Made by a program: the position numbers and the translations under genes. Below the pieces are notes generated by a model. The model saw only the letters and a program-made list of their open reading frames with translations, was not told the DNA's origin and did not search any database. DNA of 64,000 nucleotides from Fontibacillus puldeungensis (GTDB taxonomy: Bacteria > Bacillota > Bacilli > Paenibacillales > Paenibacillaceae). The stretch lies in contig NZ_JBHTLM010000015.1 in assembly GCF_042678945.1 (NCBI RefSeq), positions 1 to 64,000 of the forward strand, written 5' to 3'. Shown here one piece after another: positions 25,429-33,889 of the stretch (position 1 is the stretch's first letter; each line of letters begins with the position of its first letter).

Positions 25429-25455
25429 ATATTATGAAGGAGCAGCTTCAATGGT
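25429..25455 (-). promoter_or_regulatory. Sigma-K-like promoter of gerE
   Basis: On the minus strand AC, a 17-bp spacer and CATAATATG fit the sigma-K pattern (AC, then CATANNNTA at about 16-17 bp) with one mismatch at the last base. B. subtilis gerE is sigma-K dependent. Confidence 0.6.
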
Positions 25456-25507
25456 GCGGTGCCGCAGGAAAATGGGCGATTCGTTTTGATATGGCTATTA
25501 AGCCTTT

Positions 25508-26998
25508 TTATTTAAAAGCCATAGCTGCATATACCGCTTTAATCCAGCCACTATACAGCGCTTCCCTCGTTTCCGCAGACATAGAAGGCTCAAAGCGTCG
25601 ATCAAGCTGTTTGCAGTGCTTAATTTCATCCAGGCCGCTCCAATAGCCTACGGCCAGACCTGCCAAATAGGCTGCCCCAAGAGCAGTTGTTTCCCGTACG
25701 ACCGGGCGCTCTACCGGAACCCCGAGGATGTCGCTTTGAAACTTCATCAGAAAGCTGTTGGAAACAGCTCCGCCATCAACCTGCATCGAATGCACCGCGT
25801 ACCCGGAGTCACGCTCCATCGCGCCAAGGATGTCCTTCGTCTGGTAGGCCATAGATTCCAAAGTAGCGCGAATGAAATGCTCCTTCGACGTGCCTCTCGT
25901 CAAGCCGAACACCGCCCCCCGGACCTCACTGTCCCAGTAAGGGCTGCCAAGACCAACGAATGCAGGAACCACATAAACCCCATCCGTCGAGGTGACACGC
26001 GAGGCGTATGCTTCACTATCTTTGGCATCCCGGAACATGCGAAGCCCGTCGCGCAACCATTGAATCGCCGACCCCGATACGAAAATGCTGCCTTCAAGCG
26101 CATATTCCACTTTCCCGTTTATTCCCCAAGCTATCGAAGTAATTAGCCCATGCTCGGAAGCTACCGGCTTCTCGCCTGTATTCATCAGCATAAAGCAGCC
26201 GGTTCCATACGTCGTCTTGACCGTTCCCGGCTCATAGCAGGCCTGCCCGAACAGCGCGGACTGCTGATCCCCGGCCGCCCCGGCTATCGGCACCTCTTCA
26301 CCGAAGAAATGGTACGGAATCGTCGTCCCGTAAACCTCCGAGGAGGAGCGCACTTCGGGCAGCATTGCCTTCGGTACGTCCAACAGCTTAAGCAGTTCGT
26401 CATCCCATTCCAGCTTATGAATGTTGTACATGAGCGTACGCGAGGCGTTGGAATAATCCGTCACATGCAAACGACCGCCCGACAGCTTCCAGATTAGCCA
26501 TGTATCAATCGTGCCAAAGAGCAGTTCTCCTTTCTTAGCCCGCTCCCGGGCACCTTCCACATGATCCAGAATCCATTTGACCTTCGTCCCGGAAAAGTAA
26601 GGATCGATTAAGAGCCCCGTCTTTGTCCGAAATGTCTCATCGTGCCCGGACGCCCGCAGCTCCTCGCAAATGAGCGCCGTCTGGCGGGACTGCCAAACGA
26701 TCGCATTATGTATCGGGTACCCGGTTTCTTTATCCCATACCACCGTCGTTTCCCGTTGATTCGTAATTCCGATGCCAGCGATTTGCTTCGGCTTTATGCC
26801 TGAGTCGGACAAACAGGACGCTATAACCGAAAGGATCGAGCCCCAAATCTCATTCGGATTCTGCTCCACCCAGCCCGGCTCCGGAAAGTATTGCGGGAAC
26901 TCCCGCTGTGCCGAATGTACGATAGCGCCTTCCTTATTGAACAATATCGCTCTGGAACTCGTCGTTCCTTGATCCAGTGCCAATATGTATTTTTCCAT
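25508..26998 (-). CDS. glpK: Glycerol kinase
   Basis: FGGY-family kinase of 496 residues, phosphorylating glycerol to glycerol-3-phosphate with ATP in the cytoplasm. N-terminal LALDQGTTSSRAILF, INQRETTVVWD-type block, GTIDTWLIWKLSGG, the central AGAAGDQQSALFGQ and C-terminal QVDGGAVSNSFLMKFQSD are all typical GlpK. Full family length. No glpF or glpD is adjacent, so it stands alone. A degenerate cre-like site (27021-27034) upstream would suit CcpA repression, as known for glycerol genes in Bacillus. Confidence 0.97.
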   Translation of the reverse strand: MEKYILALDQGTTSSRAILFNKEGAIVHSAQREFPQYFPEPGWVEQNPNEIWGSILSVIASCLSDSGIKPKQIAGIGITNQRETTVVWDKETGYPIHNAIVWQSRQTALICEELRASGHDETFRTKTGLLIDPYFSGTKVKWILDHVEGARERAKKGELLFGTIDTWLIWKLSGGRLHVTDYSNASRTLMYNIHKLEWDDELLKLLDVPKAMLPEVRSSSEVYGTTIPYHFFGEEVPIAGAAGDQQSALFGQACYEPGTVKTTYGTGCFMLMNTGEKPVASEHGLITSIAWGINGKVEYALEGSIFVSGSAIQWLRDGLRMFRDAKDSEAYASRVTSTDGVYVVPAFVGLGSPYWDSEVRGAVFGLTRGTSKEHFIRATLESMAYQTKDILGAMERDSGYAVHSMQVDGGAVSNSFLMKFQSDILGVPVERPVVRETTALGAAYLAGLAVGYWSGLDEIKHCKQLDRRFEPSMSAETREALYSGWIKAVYAAMAFK

Positions 26999-27020
26999 AC
27001 GTATCCCTCAATTCTATCCA

Positions 27021-27034
27021 AAATAACGCTTACA
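27021..27034 (-). promoter_or_regulatory. Degenerate cre (CcpA) site upstream of glpK
   Basis: TGTAAGCGTTATTT on the minus strand matches the CcpA consensus TGWNANCGNTNWCA except for the last two bases. It lies about 25 bp before the glpK start, where CcpA would block transcription. Confidence 0.35.
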
Positions 27035-27144
27035 ACACTTCTTAATCATAACTCGATAGAACCGGCGATGCCATCTCCAGAAACTAATTATTGCTATTTT
27101 TTGTTGACGTCTCAACAGCATACGCTTATGATGTTCAATGACAG

Positions 27145-27159
27145 TGATAATCATTATCA
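27145..27159 (+). promoter_or_regulatory. Fur box of the efe operon
   Basis: TGATAATCATTATCA is a perfect 7-1-7 inverted repeat matching the Bacillus Fur box, 60-75 bp before efeO. It predicts repression of the operon by Fur with iron. Confidence 0.92.
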
Positions 27160-27220
27160 TTAAAACCTAATTATAGCAGGACCTAATTCTATGTATAGTT
27201 CGAAGGGGTGCACTTATTCT

Positions 27221-28114
27221 ATGAAATTTCGTTACACGGTACCAACAGCTGTTTTGTCGGCAGCGTTATTGTTATCGGGCTGCGGCGCGAACGAGCAAGC
27301 AGGCAAAGGAGCGACGCCGGCTCAGGCTAGCGGAAATACGGCTGTAAAAATGAACAGCTCCAGCAGCGGCAATACCGCAAATCAAAAGGCCGATTTCCAG
27401 CAGGCCGTGGACCAATACCGCGAATACGTCATTCAAGAGTGTGATGCATTCGTCACGGAAACCGGTAAATTTGTGGAGGCCGTAAACAAGGGCGATATCG
27501 AAAACGCCAAATCGTTATATGCTCCAGCCCGCATGCATTATGAACGTATTGAACCGATTGCCGAGGCGCTGGGAGATTTGGACCCTAACATTGACGCTCG
27601 CGACGGCGACGTGGATGCAGCAGAATGGCGCGGGTTTCATCGGATAGAAAAAGCACTATGGGAGGATAAAACCACCAAAGGGCAAAAGGAATTTGCCGAC
27701 CGCCTGCTTAGTGATGCCAAGCTGCTTCGGGCCAAGGTAGAAACGGTGGACATTCAGGCATCTCTCCTCGTAACAGGTGCTGTTGAACTGTTAAATGAAG
27801 TATCCTCCTCCAAAGTAACCGGGGAAGAGGAACGTTATTCCCATACGGATTTGTATGATTTCGCCGCCAATGTAGAGGGCGCGAAGAAAATATATGAGCT
27901 GCTGGCGCCTCAGCTTACCAAGAAAGACGCCGATTTGAGCAAGCAGATTGCGGACCGATTTGCCGCGCTTGAAAAGGAGCTCGCTCCTTTCAAGAAAGGT
28001 GAAGGTTACGAGACCTATGACAAGCTTAAGGATAACGATATTCGTACCTTAAGCCAAAATTTGGATGCCCTGGCCGAGCCATTATCCAATATGGGCAAGT
28101 TGCTGGGAGTGTAA
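27221..28114 (+). CDS. efeO: EfeO/EfeM-type iron-uptake lipoprotein (imelysin/M75 domain)
   Basis: A 297-residue extracytoplasmic component of the EfeUOB iron importer. Signal peptide and lipobox FRYTVPTAVLSAALLLSGC make it a lipoprotein; a Ser/Asn/Gly linker (residues 20-55) leads to an M75 domain with the metal-binding HxxE motif GFHRIEKAL (His140). The cupredoxin domain found at the N-terminus of E. coli EfeO is missing, so it is the short EfeM-like form. The ATG at 27221 is preceded by AAGGGGTG at rather long spacing; 27191 is another start. First gene after a Fur box. Confidence 0.93.
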   Translation: MKFRYTVPTAVLSAALLLSGCGANEQAGKGATPAQASGNTAVKMNSSSSGNTANQKADFQQAVDQYREYVIQECDAFVTETGKFVEAVNKGDIENAKSLYAPARMHYERIEPIAEALGDLDPNIDARDGDVDAAEWRGFHRIEKALWEDKTTKGQKEFADRLLSDAKLLRAKVETVDIQASLLVTGAVELLNEVSSSKVTGEEERYSHTDLYDFAANVEGAKKIYELLAPQLTKKDADLSKQIADRFAALEKELAPFKKGEGYETYDKLKDNDIRTLSQNLDALAEPLSNMGKLLGV

Positions 28115-28120
28115 ACAGGA

Positions 28121-29464
28121 ATGCGCAAGACAGAAATGAACCAACAAACCAATCAAGGTGAAAATGGAAACGCTGAGCCGAGGGCCAAATCGGAAAAAGA
28201 AGCTGGACTTTTCGATAAGCAGCTTAGTCGCCGGGATGTGCTCAAAATTGCCGGTGCTGGCGGGCTCGGCCTGCTACTGGGAGGCGGGGGCGCTTACGGA
28301 GTGATGGCGGCCAAGGAAACGTTAAATCATACGGTGAGAAAGACGAGTTCCCCCGCAGGTAGCCGGGCGCCTTTCTATGGCCAGCACCAAAGTGGAATCA
28401 TTACTCCTACACAAAATTTTCTTTACATTGCGTCATTCGATCTGACAACGCGCTCGCTAGCAGACGTGCGTAAGCTGTTTCAGGCGTGGACCGAGGCCGC
28501 CGCAGTTATGGCCGAAGGTGTGATGATCGGCGATACCAACAATCATCTTAACCTGCCCCCTTCCGATACCGGTGAGGCGGCAGGTCTTTCTCCATCCAGG
28601 GTGACTCTGACGTTTGGCGTGGGTCCTTCCTTTTTCGACAGCCGTTTCGGCTTGTCCGGGAAGCGGCCGGCGTCCTTTGGCGACTTGCCGGCTTTCCACG
28701 GCGATGCTCTGCTGCCCGAGTGGTGCGGTGGCGACATCAGCGTGCAGGTATGCGCCGACGATATGCAGGTGGCGTTTCACGCAATCCGTAATCTGGTGCG
28801 GATCGGGCGCGGCACCGCTGTTCTACGCTGGATGCAGGAAGGCTTTCAGCGCACTGGGCCAGCTGACCCGGCGGGCGGAACGCCACGCAACCTGCTCGGC
28901 TTCAAGGACGGCACCGGAAATCCGGACACTACGGATACCGGGGACATGAACGAATCCGTCTGGGTTCAGCCCCAAGACGGAGCGGATTGGATGCGTGGCG
29001 GCAGCTACCAGGTCGTCCGCCGGATTCGAATGCGCATTGAGGTATGGGACCGCTCATCTCTCGCAGATCAGGAGCAGACGTTTGGCCGTCACCGTGACTC
29101 GGGCGCTCCGCTTGGACTCAAGGACGAATTTGCTCCGCTTGATTTAAACGCCAAGGATTCATCCGGACAGCCGACGCTCCCGATGAACTCCCATTCCCGG
29201 CTTGCTCATATGGACGGCAAGGTGAAAATTTTGCGTCGGGCCTATTCCTATAGCGCCGGTATGGATACCAAAACCGGGCAGATCGATGCTGGTCTTATAT
29301 TTATCTGCTTTAACCGGAACCTGCAGAAGCAATTTATTCCGATGCAGCGGATACTCGCGAAGAGCGATAAATTAAACGAATATACCGTTCACATCGGCAG
29401 CGCCCTCTTTGCTTGTTTCCCTGGTACCACCAAAGGCGGATATATCGGGGAAACGCTTTTCTAA
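28121..29464 (+). CDS. efeB: EfeB, Tat-exported DyP-type heme peroxidase
   Basis: A 447-residue DyP-type peroxidase of the Efe system, thought to oxidise ferrous iron or release iron from heme outside the membrane. Residues 30-70 form a Tat signal (LSRRDVLKIAGAGGLGLLLG). The heme-pocket block GFKDGTGNP is present with the distal Asp; the proximal His lies in TFGRHRDSGAPLG. It starts 6 bases after efeO, so translation is probably coupled. Confidence 0.96.
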   Translation: MRKTEMNQQTNQGENGNAEPRAKSEKEAGLFDKQLSRRDVLKIAGAGGLGLLLGGGGAYGVMAAKETLNHTVRKTSSPAGSRAPFYGQHQSGIITPTQNFLYIASFDLTTRSLADVRKLFQAWTEAAAVMAEGVMIGDTNNHLNLPPSDTGEAAGLSPSRVTLTFGVGPSFFDSRFGLSGKRPASFGDLPAFHGDALLPEWCGGDISVQVCADDMQVAFHAIRNLVRIGRGTAVLRWMQEGFQRTGPADPAGGTPRNLLGFKDGTGNPDTTDTGDMNESVWVQPQDGADWMRGGSYQVVRRIRMRIEVWDRSSLADQEQTFGRHRDSGAPLGLKDEFAPLDLNAKDSSGQPTLPMNSHSRLAHMDGKVKILRRAYSYSAGMDTKTGQIDAGLIFICFNRNLQKQFIPMQRILAKSDKLNEYTVHIGSALFACFPGTTKGGYIGETLF

Positions 29465-29480
29465 GAAAGGAGATACCGGG

Positions 29481-31301
29481 ATGATACATCCAGTGAAAAA
29501 GTCCACTCATCGCATGCTGCAAGGCACAGTCATTCTGTTATGCTGTATGCTGCTGCTCATCGGGGTTTCCCCCGCTATGGCCGCTGATGAGAAAAATACG
29601 TCCGCCGGTTTAGATTCCCTGCTTCCGCTCGTGGGAGGAGCCCTCGTTGAAGCGGGGGCCGGAGGCTGGGAAAAAGCATCCGCCGAATTAACCGAGTTCG
29701 AAAACCTTTGGAATAAACTCGAACCTGCTCCTTCGGGCGAAACAGCTGAGGAGATTGCCAACACACTAAAGGCGGCTAAAGAAGCTGTCGGAGCAAAGGA
29801 TGCAGAGGAAGCCAAAGAGCAGCTGTCTTCGCTGGCTAAGCAGGTAAATACGTTTACCGAGCAGAGTTCGGAGCAATCGGAAGCATCCGCTTCCGGCAAG
29901 GATGCGGCTGGCCAGCTGCTTAAGATGGTGAACGAGACGCTAACTCCATTGAATGCAGGCAAGCTGGAGGAAGCGAAGTCGCGCTACAAGGAGATTCTAA
30001 ACCAATGGGGCGAGATGGAGGGTCCGATCCGCGGCGGACATTTTGGCGTATACAGTGATATTGAAACACATATGAGTCTGATCCGCATCGCGCTTCAGGC
30101 AGAGCCTGCCAAACAAAAGCAAGCGATCGATGAACTGAACAAACTCATCACTCTGCTCCAAAACTATACGGAAGGCAAGCTTGACGATGCTTCTTCCGGC
30201 TCCGCTGCCAATGAGGGAAAAGCCAGCTTGAAGGACGCGCTGGCTTTGCTTCGGGAGGCGGATGAAGCTGCCGAAGAGCAAAATGCCAGTCAAGCGGCGG
30301 ACCAAATGCAGGCTTTTATTGTGATGTGGCCGACGGTCGAAGGCGAGGTTTCCGTCACCTCGAGTTCGATTTACACGGCCACCGAAAACCGGATGAGCGA
30401 AGCGCAAAGCTACCTTCTGTCAAGTCCGCCGGACCTGGCTAAGGCGAGACTGATTATAGGCCAAATGCTGAGCGACCTTGCCCCTCTCGCGAACAAACAA
30501 ACATATACTGCCTGGGATGCGGCGCTCGTTCTGCTGCGAGAGGGTTTGGAAGCCATTCTCGTCGTGGCCGCCCTGCTGGCCTTTGCCAAACGAGCACAGC
30601 AGAAATCCGCCCAGCGATATATTTGGACCGGGGCTGGTTCGGGCCTTCTGCTATCGATCGTGCTGGCAGTGCTGCTTACCTACACCGTTTCGCAGGCCGT
30701 TTCCGGCGGCGCGCGCGAGCTGTTTGAAGGAATTATCGGCCTGCTCGCCGTTGTCATGATGCTGGCGGTAGGGCACTTTTTGCACAGCCGCTCCAGCATT
30801 CAAGCCTGGAACCACTACGTAGCGAAGCAGGTTGGCGGAGCACTGGAACGCGGGAGCATGTGGTCACTGTTTATTTTGTCCGGGCTAGCTATCCTGCGTG
30901 AAGGCGCGGAAACCGCCGTTTTCTATATCGGGATGGCCCCGTCGATGGAGCCGATGCAGCTAATCACGGGAATGCTGGGAGCGATATTAGCCCTCACCGT
31001 GCTCGGTTTTCTGATGATCCGGTTTAGTGTGAAGCTGCCGATCCGGCCGTTTATGCTCACGGCAACCGTATTTATCTATTATCTCGTCATCCGTTTCCTA
31101 GGCGAGAGCATTCACGCTCTGCAGGTAGCCGGAGCGCTACCCGCCCACACCGAAGGCTGGTTGCCGACGGCTGGCTGGATCGGTGCTTATCCGACCTGGG
31201 AAACGTTCCTGCCTCAATGCCTCCTGCTGCTATTTGTCATTTGGCGGCTGATGGCAACAGAACGGCGGAAAACGAAACCCTTAGCGACGGAAAATATGTA
31301 A
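29481..31301 (+). CDS. efeU: EfeU/FTR1 family iron permease with N-terminal extracytoplasmic domain
   Basis: A 606-residue iron permease. A signal peptide (VILLCCMLLLIGVSPAMAAD) is followed by about 310 hydrophilic residues with Ala/Glu/Lys-rich helices, then seven membrane helices of the FTR1 type. The two REGxE iron motifs are present: REGLE near residue 353 and REGAE near 473. E. coli EfeU has no comparable N-terminal domain; the extension looks like a duplicated helical region outside the membrane and may take over part of the role of the missing EfeO cupredoxin (inference). Start chosen at ATG 29481 behind AAAGGAGAT; the open frame upstream overlaps efeB. A terminator follows. Confidence 0.94.
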   Translation: MIHPVKKSTHRMLQGTVILLCCMLLLIGVSPAMAADEKNTSAGLDSLLPLVGGALVEAGAGGWEKASAELTEFENLWNKLEPAPSGETAEEIANTLKAAKEAVGAKDAEEAKEQLSSLAKQVNTFTEQSSEQSEASASGKDAAGQLLKMVNETLTPLNAGKLEEAKSRYKEILNQWGEMEGPIRGGHFGVYSDIETHMSLIRIALQAEPAKQKQAIDELNKLITLLQNYTEGKLDDASSGSAANEGKASLKDALALLREADEAAEEQNASQAADQMQAFIVMWPTVEGEVSVTSSSIYTATENRMSEAQSYLLSSPPDLAKARLIIGQMLSDLAPLANKQTYTAWDAALVLLREGLEAILVVAALLAFAKRAQQKSAQRYIWTGAGSGLLLSIVLAVLLTYTVSQAVSGGARELFEGIIGLLAVVMMLAVGHFLHSRSSIQAWNHYVAKQVGGALERGSMWSLFILSGLAILREGAETAVFYIGMAPSMEPMQLITGMLGAILALTVLGFLMIRFSVKLPIRPFMLTATVFIYYLVIRFLGESIHALQVAGALPAHTEGWLPTAGWIGAYPTWETFLPQCLLLLFVIWRLMATERRKTKPLATENM

Positions 31302-31332
31302 TATGACCTGATTCTGTCTATATCGTAAGAAA

Positions 31333-31364
31333 GACCTGGCGGAAAATCACCGCCAGGTCTTTTT
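31333..31364 (+). terminator. Terminator of the efe operon
   Basis: GACCTGGCGG/CCGCCAGGTC, a perfect 10-bp stem with a 7-base loop, followed by TTTTT. The hairpin is also the first segment of repeat copy B. Confidence 0.95.
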
Positions 31365-31592
31365 GCACACAACTAGATACTGTTGTCGCGTGAGTTCACA
31401 CCACTAAATGCATTTAGTACAGCTATTTTCGAGCGATATGCCAACTTTTGAAGTTTAGCTGCAAAACCTGCATCTAAATGAGGCCAAACCGGGCAGAAGA
31501 GGCAATTCCCTCCGCTTTAAATGCACTTTTTACAACTAGATTCCTAAGACTCCCCTAATGACAAGGTTTAACTGTATAAAATGCAATTAATC
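31333..31592. repeat. Copy B of the dispersed terminator-repeat element
   Basis: The first 185 bases align with copy A (11113-11335), the last 75 with copy C (236-311), making this the most complete copy. Shared words include TACTGTTGT, TTCACACCACTAA and CTGCAAAACCTGCATCTAAA. No gene is seen between 31302 and 31638. Confidence 0.8.
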
Positions 31593-31638
31593 CCCAAGCC
31601 GTTACTCTTAAACGATCATCGGTGTAATAAAAGGAAGT

Positions 31639-32082
31639 CTACTGGCTCGCAGGCCGCTCCGCACCTGCAAATTTCTCGAAGATACTCACGAGCACATCAA
31701 GTTCTTCAGGCTCCAGCAAAGCCAGATACGATTTGAGAACGGTGCGTGATTTTTGAACCGCCTCTTCATGTACCTGTGCCCCCCGTTCCGTAACAGTGAT
31801 CAGCACAGCTCTCCGGTCCTGTTCGTCATGCCGCCGCTCTACGTAGCCATGCTGAACCAGCCGGTCGATCATAACGGTAATCGCGCTGGGCTTCACCTCC
31901 AGCTTCTCAGCGAGAAAGCTGACATTGCACTCTTTATGGCGCGCAATAATCGCCAGCATATGAAACTGCGGCCCTGTAAGACCAAGCTCCTGATGGTGCA
32001 TCAGCTCGCTTTTCATTTTCCGAAACGTACTGGACCATGCCACTTCAATCCGTTCTATATATTGATCAAGATTCGGATTCAC
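31639..32082 (-). CDS. MarR family transcriptional regulator
   Basis: A 147-residue winged-helix regulator. The DNA-binding core reads LTGPQFHMLAIIARHKECNV, LAEKLEVKPSAITVMIDRLV, GYVERRHDEQDRRAVLITVTE, with C-terminal dimerisation helices. GTG at 32082 behind AGTAGGTG is the likely start; an ATG 12 codons earlier lacks a ribosome site. It stands alone and its target is not evident; MarR proteins commonly respond to phenolic or oxidative signals. Confidence 0.92.
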   Translation of the reverse strand: MNPNLDQYIERIEVAWSSTFRKMKSELMHHQELGLTGPQFHMLAIIARHKECNVSFLAEKLEVKPSAITVMIDRLVQHGYVERRHDEQDRRAVLITVTERGAQVHEEAVQKSRTVLKSYLALLEPEELDVLVSIFEKFAGAERPASQ

Positions 32083-32219
32083 AACACACCTACTTCCCTC
32101 TCCCCAAAAGATAGACATAAACTCAGTGTATTATTCCCTCCCCAAAAATACAAGGAATCTATCATGGTGTGACACTTTTTCCTCTTGCAAATGGTGGGAA
32201 AATCCGATAATATGAAGTC

Positions 32220-32264
32220 GAAATTATTTTCATCATATGCACTAAATTTTTAGAAATAATTTTC
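32220..32264. promoter_or_regulatory. Candidate RpiR operator pair upstream of the nag operon
   Basis: GAAATTATTTTC (32220-32231) and GAAATAATTTTC (32253-32264) are near-palindromic copies 33 bp apart, i.e. about three helix turns, just before the RpiR gene. They probably bind that regulator. Inference from symmetry and position. Confidence 0.45.
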
Positions 32265-32294
32265 ACTATCATTTGTTATCGAGAGGAGACGGCC

Positions 32295-33164
32295 ATGGTG
32301 ACTCCTATACTACATGCGCTCTCCAGCCATTTGGATACACTGCCGCCGCAAGAGCGCAGACTTGGAGAGTTTATTCTAGAATCGCCTTCCTCGGTCATCC
32401 ATTTGGGGATTACCGAGCTGGCCAATACGTGCGGCATAAGTCCTTCCACGGTAACGCGGTTTTGCAAAACGTTCCATTTTAAAGGCTTTCCGGATTTCAA
32501 AATGAAGTTGGCCAGCGAACTTGCGCATAAACCCTCTGATAATCACTACCAGGACATCATTGCCGGCAACGACCTACAAAAAATCGTGGAGGCCATGGAG
32601 GCGAATCATCTGGCTTCCATTACCGATACGACCCGAATGCTGGATATGAACCTGCTTGAAAAAGCGGTCAAGGCGTTGTGCCGCGCCAAGCGCATCGATC
32701 TGTACGGTGTAGGAACCTCCTCCATCGTCGCTCAGGACTTCTATCAAAAGCTGATTCGCATCGGTAAAAATTGTACCGCCTTTGCCGATACGCATATGCA
32801 GATAACCTCCGCTTCGACGCTGAGCAAAGAGGATGTAGCGCTGGCGATTTCCTACTCCGGGGAAACTCCGGAAACGATCGACGCGCTGCGCTGCGCCAAA
32901 GATAGCGGCGCCATAACCTTATCGCTGACCCAATACGGCAGCAGCCGTCTGGCCACACTTGCAGATATACCGTTATTCTCCTCCTCTTTGGAGGAAGGTA
33001 TGCGCCGGGGCGATATGGCTTCACGGATCGCTCAACTGCATGTCATCGATATTTTATTTACGGGAATGGTCAGCATGGAATTTGAAGACTACATTCCCAA
33101 GCTGGAAAGCTCGTACCAAAATGTCCAAATCTATCGCAAACCACAGGGAGGGCAAAATTCATGA
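32295..33164 (+). CDS. MurR/RpiR family regulator of the nag operon
   Basis: A 289-residue RpiR regulator: helix-turn-helix (LPPQERRLGEFILESPSSV, CGISPSTVTRFCKTFHFKGF) and SIS domain (about 125-255, IDLYGVGTSS, LAISYSGETPETIDAL). It is the first gene of rpiR-nagB-nagA, its stop overlapping the nagB start. It should sense an amino-sugar phosphate such as GlcNAc-6-P or GlcN-6-P and regulate the operon; the effector is inferred from context. Confidence 0.94.
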   Translation: MVTPILHALSSHLDTLPPQERRLGEFILESPSSVIHLGITELANTCGISPSTVTRFCKTFHFKGFPDFKMKLASELAHKPSDNHYQDIIAGNDLQKIVEAMEANHLASITDTTRMLDMNLLEKAVKALCRAKRIDLYGVGTSSIVAQDFYQKLIRIGKNCTAFADTHMQITSASTLSKEDVALAISYSGETPETIDALRCAKDSGAITLSLTQYGSSRLATLADIPLFSSSLEEGMRRGDMASRIAQLHVIDILFTGMVSMEFEDYIPKLESSYQNVQIYRKPQGGQNS

Positions 33165-33889
33165 TGAACATTATCAAAACAACCAGCGAGCAGCAATTTA
33201 ATGAAACCGGTGCAGGAATTATCGCAAGCTTACTACAATCCAACCCTAGAGCTATTCTCGGACTTGCTACAGGCAGTACTCCGGTGGGCGTCTATGAGAA
33301 ACTGATCGAGCTCTACCGCGAAGGCAGCGTTAGCTTCAAGCAAGCCAGTACCTACAATCTTGACGAATACATCGGTTTGCCGGCGAATCACCCAGAAAGC
33401 TACCGCTGGTTCATGAATGAAAAACTGTTCAATCATGTCGATATTTTGCCCGAGAACACACATGTACCATCCGGCATTGAAGCTGACCCCCAGAAAGCTG
33501 CCGAGGACTACGCACGCCTGCTTGATGAAGCTGGTCAAATTGATCTTCAGCTTCTGGGGCTGGGACATAACGGCCATGTCGGATTCAATGAACCGAGCGA
33601 TGTCCTGCAGGGACCGCCGCATATCGTGAAGCTTGACGAGCGGACCCGGGAGGCGAATGCACGATTTTTCAATTCCATTGAAGAAGTACCGACACACGCA
33701 ATTACAATGGGGATCGGTTCCATTCTGAAAGCAAAGCAAATTTTACTCATGGCTAAAGGAGAGGACAAGGCGGATATTATCGCTACAGCGTTAAAAGGAC
33801 CGATTACAACGAAATGTCCGGCTTCTTTTCTCCAAACCCACTCGAATGTCGTTGTCGTAGTGGATCAAGCCGCAGGGAGATGGATATAA
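33161..33889 (+). CDS. nagB: Glucosamine-6-phosphate deaminase
   Basis: A 242-residue NagB, converting glucosamine-6-phosphate to fructose-6-phosphate and ammonia. Typical blocks: LGLATGSTPVGVYEKLIEL, NLDEYIGLPANHPESYRWFM, LLGLGHNGHVGFNEP and ITMGIGSILKAKQILLMAKG. GGGAGGG precedes the ATG, which overlaps the upstream stop. Its stop is directly followed by the nagA ATG. Length is normal for short Gram-positive NagB. Confidence 0.97.
   Translation: MMNIIKTTSEQQFNETGAGIIASLLQSNPRAILGLATGSTPVGVYEKLIELYREGSVSFKQASTYNLDEYIGLPANHPESYRWFMNEKLFNHVDILPENTHVPSGIEADPQKAAEDYARLLDEAGQIDLQLLGLGHNGHVGFNEPSDVLQGPPHIVKLDERTREANARFFNSIEEVPTHAITMGIGSILKAKQILLMAKGEDKADIIATALKGPITTKCPASFLQTHSNVVVVVDQAAGRWI

Noticed and set aside
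27061..27145. TTGACG upstream of efeO as a -35 box
   Set aside because: No -10 box lies at a workable spacing, so only the Fur box is reported.
29507..29962. 151-codon minus-strand frame opposite efeU
   Set aside because: Shadow of the Ala/Glu-rich N-terminal region of EfeU, whose coding frame has a signal peptide and a ribosome site.
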